A DNA stretch of 64,000 bases from Micromonospora chersina (GCF_900091475.1 NZ_FMIB01000002.1:1798001-1862000); one strand, 5' to 3'. Positions 9,836 to 19,326 are shown, numbered from the stretch's first letter. The notes: a model not told the origin generated them from the sequence alone. Numbers and translations: made by a program.

Positions 9836-10720
9836 TCATCCGGCTGACTCCCCTGCTGTGTGGCCGCGCTGACCCGCGGGTCGGCGCAGAGCTCTGGCTG
9901 AAGCGTACAGGCAGACGGCCGCCGCCGCAGCCAGGTTCAGGCTCTCGGCGCGCCCGTGCAGCGGCACCCGGACCCGGGCGTCGGCCGCGGCGGTCAGCTC
10001 CTCGGGCAGCCCGTGCGCCTCCGAGCCGAAGAGCCAGGCGGTCGGTGCGGCGAGCCGGCCGGCGTCGGCGAGGTCGTCGAGGTCGCTGTCGCCGTACCCC
10101 GTCGTGGCCAGGACGGTGAGGCCGGCGGCCCGCAGCGCGGCGACCACGGCGACCGGCTCGGCGGCGCGGACCACGTCGACGTGGAACAGGCTGCCGGCGG
10201 AGGCCCGCACGCACTTGCCGTTGTAGGGGTCGACGGCGTCACCGGCGAAGATCACCGCGCCGGCGCCGGCCGCGTCGGCGGTGCGCAGCACGGTGCCGGC
10301 GTTGCCCGGGTCGCGGATCTCGGCGAGCACCGCGACCAGGCGCGGTCCGCGCGCCAGGGCGGTGTCCAGGGGTACGTCGAGGTGCCGGCAGACGGCGACC
10401 AGGCCCTGCGGGGCGACGGTCTCGGCGAGCGCGGCGAGGCCCTCGTCGGTGACCTCGGAGACCGGCACGTCGGCGCGGGCGGCCCGCGCGGCGAGGTCGG
10501 CGTGCCGGTCCAGGGCGGCCGGGGTGCCGAACAGCTCGACCACGGTGCCGGCGCGGGCGAGTGCCTCGCGGACGGCCTGTGGCCCCTCGGCCAGGAACCG
10601 GCCGGTGGCCTCCCGGTCCCGCCGGCGCTGGAGCCGGCGGGCGGCGACGACCCGCGGGGTACGCGGGGTGAACGGGCCGGGAACAGCGTCGAGGCGCCTC
10701 CCGTGCGGTGCTGACGGCAT
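9836..10720 (-). CDS. TrmH-family (SpoU) RNA 2'-O-methyltransferase
   Basis: SPOUT-class methyltransferase, 294 residues, acting on rRNA or tRNA riboses. Three knot motifs are visible: EIRDPGNAGTVLRTADAAGA (motif 1), WLFGSEAHGLP (motif 2) and ESLNLAAAAAVCLYA (motif 3). An N-terminal substrate-binding domain covers about residues 20-110. Its place between rplT and pheS is conserved in actinobacteria and suggests a 23S rRNA target. Resistance-type relatives (TsnR) share the fold, but nothing here points to resistance. Confidence 0.9.
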   Translation of the reverse strand: MPSAPHGRRLDAVPGPFTPRTPRVVAARRLQRRRDREATGRFLAEGPQAVREALARAGTVVELFGTPAALDRHADLAARAARADVPVSEVTDEGLAALAETVAPQGLVAVCRHLDVPLDTALARGPRLVAVLAEIRDPGNAGTVLRTADAAGAGAVIFAGDAVDPYNGKCVRASAGSLFHVDVVRAAEPVAVVAALRAAGLTVLATTGYGDSDLDDLADAGRLAAPTAWLFGSEAHGLPEELTAAADARVRVPLHGRAESLNLAAAAAVCLYASARALRRPAGQRGHTAGESAG

Positions 10721-10752
10721 GGGAGACGCCTCGATCTGCTGGTGCGGGTGGA

Positions 10753-11145
10753 TCAGGCGGCCTGGGCCGCGGCGCCACCGGTGCCCTCGGCCGCCACGGC
10801 GGCGCGGGCCAGCTCGACGATCGCGGCGAACGCCGCGGCGTCGTTGACGGCCAGGTCGGCCAGGATCTTGCGGTCGACCTCGATGCCGGCCAGGCGCAGG
10901 CCCTGGATCAGCCGGTTGTAGGTCAGGCCGTTGGCCCGGGCGCCGGCGTTGATCCGCTGGATCCAGAGCTGCCGGAAGTCGCCCTTGCGGTCGCGACGGT
11001 CCCGGTAGGAGTACTGCATCGAGTGCAGCACCTGCTCCTTGGCCTTGCGGTAGAGCCGGGAGCGCTGACCGCGGTAGCCGCTCGCGGTCTCCAGCAGGGT
11101 ACGACGCTTCTTCTGGGCGTTAACAGCCCGCTTGACGCGTGCCAT
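10753..11145 (-). CDS. rplT: 50S ribosomal protein L20
   Basis: Early-assembly 23S rRNA-binding protein, 130 residues. The start [43 protein letters not shown] basic N-terminal extension is clear, followed by the globular domain ([20 protein letters not shown]). A short Ala/Gly-rich tail is appended. Third gene of infC-rpmI-rplT, 32 bp after rpmI. Confidence 0.98.
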   Translation of the reverse strand: MARVKRAVNAQKKRRTLLETASGYRGQRSRLYRKAKEQVLHSMQYSYRDRRDRKGDFRQLWIQRINAGARANGLTYNRLIQGLRLAGIEVDRKILADLAVNDAAAFAAIVELARAAVAAEGTGGAAAQAA

Positions 11146-11177
11146 CTCAACTCCTTCTTCGGTTCAGGTGGCGCGCG

Positions 11178-11372
11178 TCAGCGGCCGAGCAGCTTCTTGA
11201 TGCGCTTGGTGTCGGCCTTGGCCAGCTCGACGGTGCCGGTCAGCCGGCGGGTCTGGGTGGAGGCCTTCTTCTCCAGGTTGTGGCGGAGGCCGGCCTGCTG
11301 GGCAACGATCTTGCCCTTGCCGGTCACCTTGACCCGCTTGCCCATACCCGTGTGGCTCTTCATCTTCGGCAT
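11178..11372 (-). CDS. rpmI: 50S ribosomal protein L35
   Basis: A 64-residue protein starting MPKMKSHTGMGKRVKVTG, which fixes the start at the ATG at 11370-11372; longer in-frame readings only add low-complexity codons from the infC tail region. The rest, with its many lysines and the ending TKRIKKLLGR, is typical L35. Lies 19 bp after infC. Confidence 0.97.
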   Translation of the reverse strand: MPKMKSHTGMGKRVKVTGKGKIVAQQAGLRHNLEKKASTQTRRLTGTVELAKADTKRIKKLLGR

Positions 11373-11391
11373 GTGGAACGTCTCTCCCCTG

Positions 11392-12060
11392 TTACTGGCC
11401 GCTGGTGTCAGCGGTCGTGCCGGTCTCGCCGGCTGCTGCGGTCTCGCCGGCCGCCGGGGTCTCGCCACCTGCCGGGGCGGCCGACTCCTCCGCGGCCCGG
11501 TCGCGGGGACCGCCGCGGGACGCCGTGGCGGCGACCGCGGAGGCCTTCACGGCCCGGTGCGGAGCGAGAACCATGATCATGTTTCGGCCGTCCTGCTTCG
11601 GAGCGGCCTCGACGTATCCCAGGTCCGTGATCTCGGACTCGAGCCGGCGCAGGAGCCGGTAACCCAGCTCCGGGCGGCTCTGCTCGCGACCGCGGAACAT
11701 GATCGTCACCTTGACCTTGTCGCCGGCCTTGAGGAACCGCACCACGTGACCCTTCTTGGTCTCGTAGTCGTGCGGGTCGATCTTCGGCCGGAGCTTCATC
11801 TCCTTGATGACGGTCTGCTGCTGGTTACGCCGCGCTTCGCGCGCCTTGAGTGCGCTCTCGTACTTGAACTTGCCGAAGTCCATGAGCTTGCACACCGGCG
11901 GGCGCGCCATCGGCGCAACCTCGACCAGGTCCAGGTCGACGTCCGCGGCCAGCTGCAGGGCGCGCTCCAGCGGGACGATGCCCACCTGCTCACCCTCAGG
12001 GCCGACCAGTCGGACCTCACGTGCCCGGATCTGCTCGTTCACGCGTGGTTCGACGCTGAT
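11392..12060 (-). CDS. infC: Translation initiation factor IF-3 (non-AUG start)
   Basis: Binds the 30S subunit and proofreads start codon and initiator tRNA. The N-domain ([21 protein letters not shown]), linker ([13 protein letters not shown] region) and C-domain ([19 protein letters not shown]) are all present, plus an Ala/Gly/Thr-rich C-terminal tail of about 45 residues. Alignment with other actinobacterial IF-3 N-termini places the start at ATC (12058-12060), four bases after AGGAGG. No ATG or GTG gives the right N-terminus with a Shine-Dalgarno. A rare ATC/ATT-type start is the known basis of infC autoregulation. The mature protein would be 222 residues. Confidence 0.93.
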   Translation of the reverse strand: MSVEPRVNEQIRAREVRLVGPEGEQVGIVPLERALQLAADVDLDLVEVAPMARPPVCKLMDFGKFKYESALKAREARRNQQQTVIKEMKLRPKIDPHDYETKKGHVVRFLKAGDKVKVTIMFRGREQSRPELGYRLLRRLESEITDLGYVEAAPKQDGRNMIMVLAPHRAVKASAVAATASRGGPRDRAAEESAAPAGGETPAAGETAAAGETGTTADTSGQ

Positions 12061-12320
12061 GGGGCCTCCTCGAGTCGAGTCTTCCGTGGTGCCGACTCCG
12101 CGGGCTCCCGGACGGGAGCCGACCCGGAAAGCAGAAGGCCCCGGCGCATGCCAGGGCCCACTCGACCGGTCGGCACGATCACAGGATCGCGCATCCGGGA
12201 CCGGGACGTGCCCGGAACCGGGAGACCGGGACCCGGCCACCTACGGTGGGCGACTCGGGTGGGAGCAGGCGCTCCGCTTCAGGACCGCCCGGAGGGCAGT
12301 CTGGTCGACTCCGCAACACT
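12061..12320 (-). promoter_or_regulatory. Structured infC leader with candidate attenuator
   Basis: This 5' region of the infC operon, part of a 314-bp gap without a gene (12061-12374), holds two clear RNA hairpins on the minus strand. GGCCCTGGC/GCCGGGGCC (12150-12158 with 12137-12145, loop ATGC) is followed at once by the U-rich run TTCTGCTTT (12136-12128), the arrangement of an intrinsic terminator. Nearer the gene, GGCTCCCG-TC-CGGGAGCC (12103-12120) forms a second stem. A terminator inside an infC leader suggests attenuation, as known for infC-rpmI-rplT in Bacillus (L20-dependent); the effector here is unknown. No clear promoter was found. Confidence 0.55.
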
Positions 12321-12374
12321 ACACCCTCGCCCCAGCCCTCCCCAAACCGGGCCGGCCGGGACGCGGCGGGGCGG

Positions 12375-12845
12375 TCAGCGCGGCGTGGCCGGGTCGGCCA
12401 GGGCGGCCAGGTGGGCCTGGTGCAGGCGGCGCAGGGCGCGGACCGCCTCGACGGCGCGCTCCTTGTCGGCGGCCTGGAGGGCGACCATCGGCAGCAGGTC
12501 GTCGTCGTGCAGCTCCAGGCTGGCCCACGGGGCGCCCCGGTCGAACCGGACCCCGCGGATCACCTCCCAGGGCAGCTCGTACGAGCCGATCACGTTGCGG
12601 ACCCGGACACCCCGGACGTCGGCCACCACCCGGGGACGCGTGAAGAGCAGGAAGCCGAGGGCCCCGAAGACGCCCAGCCCCACCATGGCGAGCTGGTCGC
12701 CCCGCTGGAACGAGCCGTAGCCGTCGCCCGTCGCGCCGGTCAGGGAGGTGGCCACCAGGCTGAACACCACAAGCAGCGTGACGGCCGACGCCCAGCAGAC
12801 CACCCGGACCCGCCGCGGCCGCACGGTCACCACAGAATCACTCAC
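12375..12845 (-). CDS. Membrane protein with bacterial PH-like domain
   Basis: A 156-residue protein of unknown function. Two hydrophobic segments (about residues 15-35 and 50-68) precede a soluble part, RPRVVADVRGVRVRNVIGSYELPW onward, that looks like the small PH domain (bPH_6 type) of actinobacterial membrane proteins. GTG at 12843-12845 overlaps the transporter stop (GTGA), so it is coupled to the DMT transporter and hisG. Longer readings in this frame run through the transporter gene and are not real. Confidence 0.75.
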   Translation of the reverse strand: MSDSVVTVRPRRVRVVCWASAVTLLVVFSLVATSLTGATGDGYGSFQRGDQLAMVGLGVFGALGFLLFTRPRVVADVRGVRVRNVIGSYELPWEVIRGVRFDRGAPWASLELHDDDLLPMVALQAADKERAVEAVRALRRLHQAHLAALADPATPR

Positions 12846-13804
12846 GGAACCAGTCTGCCATCCGGCTCGCGCTCCGGTTCCGCCGCCACACGGCGCGGGG
12901 CGCGCCGCCCCCGGCCAGCCACCAGCACCGCCACCCCGGTGAGCACCGCCCCGGCCAGCACGGGCAGTCGCACCCCGGGACCGCCGGGCACCGCCACGTC
13001 CAGCAGCAGGGCCCCGCCGAGCTGCCCGGCCACCAGCGCCAGGCCGGTGCGCAGCACCCCGGCGGCGCGGACGCCGACCAGCAGGGCGAGCACGATGCCG
13101 ACGCCGAACAGGCCGCCGACGTAGAGCCACCACTGGGTGGGCCAGCTCGGGTGGCGGGCCAGCGCGCCGGCCAGCGCCGCCACCGCGGCGATCACCGAGG
13201 TGCTGACCGCGAAGTTGACCGCCAGGCCGGCGGCCGGGCCGACGGCCGCGGCGACCCGCCCGTTGAGCGCGGACTGCAACGCCACCGCCAGGCCGCCGGC
13301 GACCGAGAGCAGCACCAGCCCGACCGCCAGGTCGCCCACCGGACGGCCGAGCTGGGCCAGGGTCACCGCGCCGATCCCCAGCAGCGCCCCGACGACCCGC
13401 GGCCCGGTGAGCGGCAGCCGGCCCGTCGCGGCCAGCCCGGCCCGGTCGACGGCCAGGCCGCCGAGGCTGCCCCCGGCCACCTGGGCGATCGTGAAGACCG
13501 CCACGCCGAGCGCCGGCACGACGTACGGGCCGATCACCACGATCGCCGCGCCGCCCAGGCCGCCCAGGAACGCCCACCAGGGCAGGCCGGAGCGGCGCAG
13601 CCCGGCCAGCCCGGCGCGCATCGACGGGACGGCGACCAGCCCGAGCAGCACGATCAGGGAACCGCCGAGGTTGTTGACCACCGCGCCGATGAGCGGGTCG
13701 CCGGCCCGCTCCCCCAGCTCGGCGTTGACCACGCCCTGCGCGGCCGAGGCCACCCCGCCGAGGACCACCACGGCCAGGGCGGCCGGGACCGGCAGCGGCC
13801 TCAC
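12842..13804 (-). CDS. DMT-superfamily transporter (YdcZ/DUF606-like, duplicated)
   Basis: A 320-residue, very hydrophobic protein with about ten transmembrane helices. The two halves resemble each other: VVLGGVASAAQGVVNAELG in the first matches LLSVAGGLAVALQSALNGRV in the second. This is the fused-repeat form of the DUF606 family in the drug/metabolite transporter superfamily. Substrate unknown. The GTG start overlaps the hisG stop (GTGA), which suggests co-expression with histidine genes but does not prove a shared role. Confidence 0.82.
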   Translation of the reverse strand: MRPLPVPAALAVVVLGGVASAAQGVVNAELGERAGDPLIGAVVNNLGGSLIVLLGLVAVPSMRAGLAGLRRSGLPWWAFLGGLGGAAIVVIGPYVVPALGVAVFTIAQVAGGSLGGLAVDRAGLAATGRLPLTGPRVVGALLGIGAVTLAQLGRPVGDLAVGLVLLSVAGGLAVALQSALNGRVAAAVGPAAGLAVNFAVSTSVIAAVAALAGALARHPSWPTQWWLYVGGLFGVGIVLALLVGVRAAGVLRTGLALVAGQLGGALLLDVAVPGGPGVRLPVLAGAVLTGVAVLVAGRGRRAPRRVAAEPEREPDGRLVP

Positions 13805-14646
13805 AACCGGCAGGCGTGGATGTTGGTGACGAGGATGGCCCGGGCGCCCAGCTCGTACAGCTCGTCCATGATCCGGTGCACGTCGTCGCGCAGCACCATG
13901 GCCTGCACGGCCACCCAGCCCTCCCGGTGCAGCGGGGAGACCGTCGGCGACTCGATGCCCGGGGTGAGCGAGCTGGCCCGGTCCAGCAGGCCGGCCGGCA
14001 CGTCGTAGGCGAGCATCACGTACCGGCGGGCGACAAGCACGCCGTGCAGCCGGCGCAGCAACTGCTCCTGCTGGGCGCTGCCGGGGGCGCCGGCCCGGCG
14101 GACCAGCACCGCCGAGGAGCGCAGCAGCGGCTCGCCGAAGACCACGAGGCCGGCCTGGCGCAGGGTGGCGCCGGTCTCCACCACGTCGGCGACCACGTCG
14201 GCCACCCCGAGCCGGATGGCGTTCTCCACCGCGCCGTCCAGCCGGATCACCTCGGCCTTGACGCCCAGGTCGGCCAGGTGCCGCTCGACAAGCCCCGGGT
14301 ACGCGGTGGCGATCCGGCGCCCGCCGAGCTGCTGGACCGAGTCCACGTCGTCGGGGCGGGCGGCGAACCGGAAGGTGGCCCGGCCGAAGGTGAGGTCGAC
14401 GACCTCCTCGGCCGGCGCGCCGGAGTCGACGAGCAGGTCGCGCCCGGTGATGCCGACGTCCAGGTCGCCGGAGCCGACGTAGGTGGCGATGTCCTTGGGG
14501 CGCAGGTAGAAGAACTCGATGTCGTTGGGCTCGTCCCGGCAGACCAGGTCCTTCGGGTCGGTGCGCTGGCGGTAGCCCGCCTCACGCAGCATCCCGGCGG
14601 CCGACTCGGCCAGGGCGCCCTTGTTGGGTACGGCGACACGCAGCAT
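13801..14646 (-). CDS. hisG: ATP phosphoribosyltransferase (long form)
   Basis: First step of histidine synthesis, joining ATP and PRPP. The 281-residue product starts MLRVAVPNKGALAESA. The C-terminal PII-like regulatory domain (about residues 205-281, ending ARAILVTNIHACRL) marks the histidine-inhibited long form that needs no HisZ. The phosphate-binding stretch DVVADVVETGATLRQAGL is present. Lies 44 bp after hisE. Longer in-frame readings begin inside hisE and lack conservation. Confidence 0.96.
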   Translation of the reverse strand: MLRVAVPNKGALAESAAGMLREAGYRQRTDPKDLVCRDEPNDIEFFYLRPKDIATYVGSGDLDVGITGRDLLVDSGAPAEEVVDLTFGRATFRFAARPDDVDSVQQLGGRRIATAYPGLVERHLADLGVKAEVIRLDGAVENAIRLGVADVVADVVETGATLRQAGLVVFGEPLLRSSAVLVRRAGAPGSAQQEQLLRRLHGVLVARRYVMLAYDVPAGLLDRASSLTPGIESPTVSPLHREGWVAVQAMVLRDDVHRIMDELYELGARAILVTNIHACRL

Positions 14647-14690
14647 GGGAGTGCTCCTTCGATCGGGGAGGTGATCAGCGGACGGGGCAC

Positions 14691-14954
14691 TCACAGATGT
14701 CGGTAGACGTCCTTCAGCTCGAGGCCGGTGGCCAGCATCAGCACCTGGGCCTGGTAGAGCAGCTGGGAGATCTCCTCCGCGGCCCGCTCCGGGCCCTCGT
14801 GCTCGGCGGCCATCCACGACTCGGCCGCCTCCTCGACGACCTTCTTGCCGATGAAGTGCACGCCCTTCTCCAGAGCGGCGACCGTGCCCGAGCCCGGGGT
14901 GCCGGCGGCGGCCTTGGCCTGCAGCTCGGCGAACAACTCCTCGAACGTCTTCAC
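14691..14954 (-). CDS. hisE: Phosphoribosyl-ATP pyrophosphohydrolase
   Basis: Hydrolyses PR-ATP to PR-AMP, second step of histidine synthesis. The 87-residue all-helical protein has the MazG-like metal motif [13 protein letters not shown] followed by [14 protein letters not shown]. Standalone HisE, not fused to HisI, as usual in actinobacteria. Immediately upstream of hisG and 64 bp downstream of ribH. Confidence 0.96.
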   Translation of the reverse strand: MKTFEELFAELQAKAAAGTPGSGTVAALEKGVHFIGKKVVEEAAESWMAAEHEGPERAAEEISQLLYQAQVLMLATGLELKDVYRHL

Positions 14955-15018
14955 GGAAGGCGATTCTTCCAGCCGCCCCCGGTGACCACTCGCCCCGGGG
15001 GGCCCTGCTTCCCGCTGG

Positions 15019-15516
15019 TCAGGCGAAGCCGACCCGGCGGCCGTTGGTGGCGTCCAGGCCGCGGATGGCCAGCGCCGCGTCCAGCGCCGCCACGGTGGCC
15101 GCCCAGCCCTTGTCCTCCGCCGAGCCGGGCAGTCCGGCCCGGTCGCGGGCCTGCTCGATGGTCTCCACGGTGAGCACCCCGTGGGCCACCGGTTTGCCCT
15201 CGTCCAGCGCCACCCGGGTCAGCCCCTCGGTGACCGACTGGCAGACGTAGTCGAAGTGCGCGGTCGCGCCCCGCACCACCACGCCGATGGCGACGACCAC
15301 GTCGTACCGGCGGGCCATGGCCTGGGCCACCACGGGCAGCTCGACCGAGCCGGCCACGCGGGCCACCACGGAACCCGCTCCGCACGCCTCGGCCGCCGCC
15401 ACCGCCCGGTCGACCATGTGGTCGGTGAGGTCGCCGTGCCAGCGCGCGGCCACGATGCCGACGGTCAGCCCGGCGGCGTCCACCACTGTCACGCCCGGTT
15501 CGCCGAAACCCGCCAT
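15019..15516 (-). CDS. ribH: 6,7-dimethyl-8-ribityllumazine synthase
   Basis: Condenses 5-amino-6-ribitylaminouracil with dihydroxybutanone phosphate, the penultimate step to riboflavin. The 165 residues include the substrate-binding [12 protein letters not shown], the [19 protein letters not shown] loop with its active-site His, and [11 protein letters not shown]. Separated by two bases from ribBA; last gene of the rib operon. Confidence 0.97.
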   Translation of the reverse strand: MAGFGEPGVTVVDAAGLTVGIVAARWHGDLTDHMVDRAVAAAEACGAGSVVARVAGSVELPVVAQAMARRYDVVVAIGVVVRGATAHFDYVCQSVTEGLTRVALDEGKPVAHGVLTVETIEQARDRAGLPGSAEDKGWAATVAALDAALAIRGLDATNGRRVGFA

Positions 15517-15518
15517 GT

Positions 15519-16784
15519 CTATGCTCCGATCTCGTCGCCGGCGACCGGGCGGCCCATGGGCGCCTCGGTCACCTCGTCCAGCCCCTCCAGGAGGTGGCCC
15601 ATCCGGTCCCGCTTGGTGCGCAGGTAGCGCACGTTCTCCGGGTTGGACCGCACGGGCAGCCCCTCCCGGCCGCTCACCGTGAGGCCGTACCCCTCCAGCC
15701 CGGCCCGCTTGGCCGGGTTGTTGGTCAGCAGCCGCATCGAGCGGACGCCGAGGTCGTAGAGGATCTGCGCGCCGGTGCCGTAGTCCCGCGCGTCGGCCGG
15801 CAGACCCAGGTCGAGGTTCGCGTCCACGGTGTCCCGCCCCTGGTCCTGGAGCTGGTACGCCTGGAGCTTGTGCAGCAGGCCGATGCCCCGCCCCTCGTGC
15901 CCGCGCACGTAGAGCACGACGCCCCGGCCCTCCTGGGCCACCCGGGCCAGCGCGGCCTGCAACTGCGGGCCGCAGTCGCAGCGCAGCGAGCCGAAGACGT
16001 CACCGGTGAGGCACTCGGAGTGCACCCGCACCAGCACGTCCTTCCCGTCGCCCAGGTCGCCCATGACCAGCGCCACGTGCTCCGCCGGGTCGTGCTCGGC
16101 GCGGTAGCCGAGCGCCCGGAACACCCCGTACGGGGTGGGCATCCGCGCCTCGGCGACCTGCTCGACCTGCTTCTCGGTGCGCCGCCGGTAGGCGATCAGG
16201 TCGGCGATGGTGACCAGGGTCAGCCCGTGCTCGGCGCAGAACTTCTCCAGGTCGGGCAGGCGCATCATGGTGCCGTCGTCGTTGACCAGCTCGCAGAGCA
16301 CGCCGGCCGGGCGCAGCCCGGCGAGCCGGGTCAGGTCCACGGCCGCCTCGGTGTGCCCGGGGCGGCGCAGCACCCCGCCCTGGCGGGCGCGCAGCGGCAC
16401 CACGTGCCCGGGGCGGGCCAGGTCGGTGGGGTCGGTCGACGCGGCGGCGAGCAGCCGGATGGTGTGCGAGCGGTCGGCGGCGGAGATGCCGGTGCTGATC
16501 CCCTCCCGGGCGTCCACGGTCACCGTGTACGCGGTGCCCCGCCGGTCCTGGTTGGTGTGGTGCATGGGCGGCAGGTCCAGCCGGTCGCACTCGCTCTCGG
16601 TGAGCGGCACGCAGATGTAGCCGGACGTGTAGCGGACCATGAACGCGACCAGCTCCGGGGTGGCCAGCTCGGCCGCGAAGATCAGGTCGCCCTCGTTCTC
16701 CCGGTCCTCGTCGTCGACCACGACGACGGGCCGGCCGGCGGCGATGTCCGCCACCGCCTGCTCGATGCTCCCGAAAGTGCTCAT
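15519..16784 (-). CDS. ribBA: Bifunctional DHBP synthase / GTP cyclohydrolase II
   Basis: Makes both riboflavin precursors: dihydroxybutanone phosphate from ribulose 5-phosphate (N-terminal RibB domain, about 1-200) and the pyrimidine from GTP (C-terminal RibA domain, about 205-421). [18 protein letters not shown] carries the acidic metal ligands of Rib[20 protein letters not shown] carries the three zinc cysteines of RibA, followed by [16 protein letters not shown]. The ATG at 16782-16784 overlaps the ribM stop (ATGA). Confidence 0.97.
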   Translation of the reverse strand: MSTFGSIEQAVADIAAGRPVVVVDDEDRENEGDLIFAAELATPELVAFMVRYTSGYICVPLTESECDRLDLPPMHHTNQDRRGTAYTVTVDAREGISTGISAADRSHTIRLLAAASTDPTDLARPGHVVPLRARQGGVLRRPGHTEAAVDLTRLAGLRPAGVLCELVNDDGTMMRLPDLEKFCAEHGLTLVTIADLIAYRRRTEKQVEQVAEARMPTPYGVFRALGYRAEHDPAEHVALVMGDLGDGKDVLVRVHSECLTGDVFGSLRCDCGPQLQAALARVAQEGRGVVLYVRGHEGRGIGLLHKLQAYQLQDQGRDTVDANLDLGLPADARDYGTGAQILYDLGVRSMRLLTNNPAKRAGLEGYGLTVSGREGLPVRSNPENVRYLRTKRDRMGHLLEGLDEVTEAPMGRPVAGDEIGA

Positions 16785-17476
16785 GCCACGGCCTCCGAGT
16801 ACGTCGGCGGGATCGGGGTGCGGGCGGGCGGGGTGGCCCGGGACGTGCGCCACCAGGCGTACAGGCCGGCGAGGCAGAACCCGCCGTAGACCAGGTACAT
16901 GGCGGCCGAAGGGTAGAAGCCGCCCTGGAGCAGCAGCGGCACGCCGACCGCGTCCACGGCGATCCAGACCAGCCAGAACTCCACCCAGCCGCGGGCCATG
17001 CCGTAGGTGGCGAGCAGGCTGCCGACCAGGATCCAGGCGTCGGGCAGCGGCCCCCACGAGCCCAGCGCGGCCAGCACCGGGTACGCGGCGGCGGTGCCGA
17101 CCACCGCGGCGGCGAGCAGGCCCAGCCGCTCCGGCCAGGTGGCCCAGCGCGGGGTGACCGCCGGCTGCTCCCCGCCGCCGGCACGGCGGTTGCGCGACCA
17201 GCGCCACCAGCCGTAGACGCTGACGGCGAAGAAGAAGACCTGCCGGCCGGCCTGGCCGTAGAGGTCGTGCGCCTGCGGGGTGGCGAACACGCCGCCGAGG
17301 AAGACGGTGAACAGCAGGGCGTTGCCGATCATGCCGACCGGCCAGGCCCAGACCAGCCGGCGCAGCCCGAGCAGCGCCGAGGCGAGGCCGAAGACGTTGC
17401 CGACGATCTCCCGGACCAGGACCGGCGAGCCGGCCACGTGCACCTGGGCGTCGAGCAGCCAGCCGAGCGGGCCCAT
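16781..17476 (-). CDS. ribM: PnuC-family riboflavin transporter (RibM type)
   Basis: A 231-residue membrane protein with about seven helices. [10 protein letters not shown] matches the aromatic WxxW-type substrate motif of PnuC transporters, and [19 protein letters not shown] is the second-half equivalent. PnuC proteins move nicotinamide riboside, but those encoded within FMN-riboswitch rib operons of Corynebacterium and Streptomyces (RibM) move riboflavin, so that role is inferred here. ATG at 17476 shares a base with the ribE stop and overlaps ribBA by four bases. Confidence 0.85.
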   Translation of the reverse strand: MGPLGWLLDAQVHVAGSPVLVREIVGNVFGLASALLGLRRLVWAWPVGMIGNALLFTVFLGGVFATPQAHDLYGQAGRQVFFFAVSVYGWWRWSRNRRAGGGEQPAVTPRWATWPERLGLLAAAVVGTAAAYPVLAALGSWGPLPDAWILVGSLLATYGMARGWVEFWLVWIAVDAVGVPLLLQGGFYPSAAMYLVYGGFCLAGLYAWWRTSRATPPARTPIPPTYSEAVA

Positions 17477-18087
17477 CAGCGGTCGCCTCCCGCCGCGCGG
17501 TCGCCGAGCAGCCGCTCGACGTACTTGGCCAGCACGTCCACCTCGAGGTTGACCGGGTCGCCGACGCCCCGGGCGCCGAGGGTGGTGAGCTTCAGCGTGG
17601 TGGGGATCAGCCCGACCGAGAACCAGTCGTCGCCGACAGCGGCGACGGTCAGCGAGATGCCGTCGACGGTGATCGAGCCCTTCTCCACCACGTAGCGGGA
17701 CAGGTCGGTGGGTAGCCGGAACCGGACCGTCTCCCACTGCGCGGCGGGCTCCCGGCTCAGCACCTCGCCGACACCGTCGACGTGTCCCTGCACGAGGTGG
17801 CCGCCGAGGCGGCTGTTCAGCGCGGCGGCCCGCTCCAGGTTGACCGGGTCGCCGGGGCGCAGCCCGCCGAGCGCGGTACGCCGCAGCGTCTCGCCCATCA
17901 CGTCGGCGGTGAAGACTCCGTCCTCGACGTCGACAACGGTGAGACAGACCCCGTTGACCGCGATGGAGTCGCCGTGCCGGGCGTCCGAGGTGACCAGCGG
18001 GCCGCGGACCGCGACCAGCGCCGAGTCACCCCCGGTGTCGGTGGTCCGGACGATCTCGCCCAGTTCCTCGACGATGCCGGTGAACAT
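17476..18087 (-). CDS. ribE: Riboflavin synthase alpha subunit
   Basis: Dismutates two lumazines into riboflavin. The 203 residues hold two lumazine-binding repeats, beginning [13 protein letters not shown] and, in the second half, [16 protein letters not shown]. The characteristic MFTGIVE start and VNGVCLTV and [11 protein letters not shown] signatures are present. One base separates it from ribD. Confidence 0.97.
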   Translation of the reverse strand: MFTGIVEELGEIVRTTDTGGDSALVAVRGPLVTSDARHGDSIAVNGVCLTVVDVEDGVFTADVMGETLRRTALGGLRPGDPVNLERAAALNSRLGGHLVQGHVDGVGEVLSREPAAQWETVRFRLPTDLSRYVVEKGSITVDGISLTVAAVGDDWFSVGLIPTTLKLTTLGARGVGDPVNLEVDVLAKYVERLLGDRAAGGDR

Positions 18088-18088
18088 G

Positions 18089-19150
18089 TCAGGCCTCCCT
18101 CTTCCGGGGCAGCGCGGTGATCCGCAGGTCGGGGCCGACCTGCGTAACGTCGGTGAGTTCCAGGTCGATGGCGTCGGCGATGGTGGTCACGCCGGCGTCC
18201 AGCAGCGCGGTCGGGCCGGCACCGAGCAGCTTCGGCGCGACGTACCCGACGATCCTGTCGACCAGGCCGGCGGCGAGGAACGCGCCGGCCAGGGTGGGGC
18301 CGCCCTCCAGCAGCGCGGCCCGCACGCCGCGGTGGTGCAGCTCGGCGAGGAGCGCCGCGAGGTCGACCCGGCCGTCCGGGCCGGCACCGACCTCCGCGGC
18401 GGTGGCCACCCAGGTCCGGGCCGCGCCGTCGCGGACCCGGGCCTCGGCGGGGGTACGCCCCGAGCTGTCCACCACCACCCGCAGCGGCTGCCGGATGGCG
18501 AGGGTGCCGTCGCGCAGGTTGCGGGCGGTGAGCCGGGGGTCGTCGGCGAGCACGGTGCCCACCCCGGCGATCACCGCGTCGACGGTGCCGCGCAGGGCGT
18601 GCACGTCGATCCGGGCCGCCTCGGAGGTGATCCACATGCTGGTGCCGTCGGCCGCCGCGGAGCGCCCGTCGAGGGTGGCCGCGTACTTCCAGATGAGGTA
18701 CGGCCAGCCGCGGCGCATCGAGGTGAGCCAGGCGATGTTGCCGGCCTCGGCCTCGTCGGCGCGTACCCCGACCTCGACCTGGACGCCGGCGGCCCGCAGG
18801 GTGGCCGCGCCACCGGAGGCGACCGGGTTGGGGTCCGGGACGGCGACGACGACGCGGGCGACGCCGGCCGCGATGAGCGCGTGGCTGCAGGGGCCGGTGC
18901 GGCCGGTGTGGTCGCAGGGTTCCAGGGTGACCACGGCGGTGCCGCCGCGGGCACGCGTGCCGGCCTGGGCCAGCGCGACGATCTCGGCGTGCGGACCGCC
19001 GGCGTACGCGTGGAAGCCCTCGCCGACGACCTCGCCGTCGGCGTCCAGCAGGACGCAGCCGACCACCGGGTTGGGGCTGGTGGCGCCGAGGCCGCGGGCG
19101 GCCAGCGCGATCGCGCGACGCATCGCCTCGTCCACGGAGACGCTCGCCAT
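18089..19150 (-). CDS. ribD: Bifunctional pyrimidine deaminase/reductase
   Basis: Deaminates then reduces the GTP-derived pyrimidine in riboflavin synthesis. The deaminase domain (1-145) has the zinc motif PHAEIVAL and TLEPCDHTGRTGPCSHALI. The reductase domain (150-353) has the NADPH-binding WKYAATLDGRSA and LLEGGPTLAGAF. First gene of the rib operon. The ATG is preceded by GAGAGGA at a rather long distance; a conserved MRRAIALA follows within ten residues. Confidence 0.96.
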   Translation of the reverse strand: MASVSVDEAMRRAIALAARGLGATSPNPVVGCVLLDADGEVVGEGFHAYAGGPHAEIVALAQAGTRARGGTAVVTLEPCDHTGRTGPCSHALIAAGVARVVVAVPDPNPVASGGAATLRAAGVQVEVGVRADEAEAGNIAWLTSMRRGWPYLIWKYAATLDGRSAAADGTSMWITSEAARIDVHALRGTVDAVIAGVGTVLADDPRLTARNLRDGTLAIRQPLRVVVDSSGRTPAEARVRDGAARTWVATAAEVGAGPDGRVDLAALLAELHHRGVRAALLEGGPTLAGAFLAAGLVDRIVGYVAPKLLGAGPTALLDAGVTTIADAIDLELTDVTQVGPDLRITALPRKREA

Positions 19151-19239
19151 CGCCAGCCCTGTCCTCTCGCTCGCCGGTCACGCGCGGGCGGTTCGGGGAG
19201 AAGGCGGCACGGGTGCCGCGGACACGCGGCGGCGGAGAT

Positions 19240-19264
19240 CCGGGGACGGCACAGCCGGCCCCGG
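19240..19264 (-). terminator. Hairpin in the FMN riboswitch expression platform
   Basis: CCGGGG-C-CGGC pairs with GCCG-T-CCCCGG across a three-base loop, with one mismatch. It lies between the aptamer and ribD. It could act as the ligand-dependent terminator, but there is no U-tract and translational control is equally possible. Confidence 0.35.
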
Positions 19265-19326
19265 GGAGCCCACGCGGCGGCTGAGGGTGCTCAGCGCCCG
19301 GCAGGGCTCTCCCCGTCCCGCGCGCT

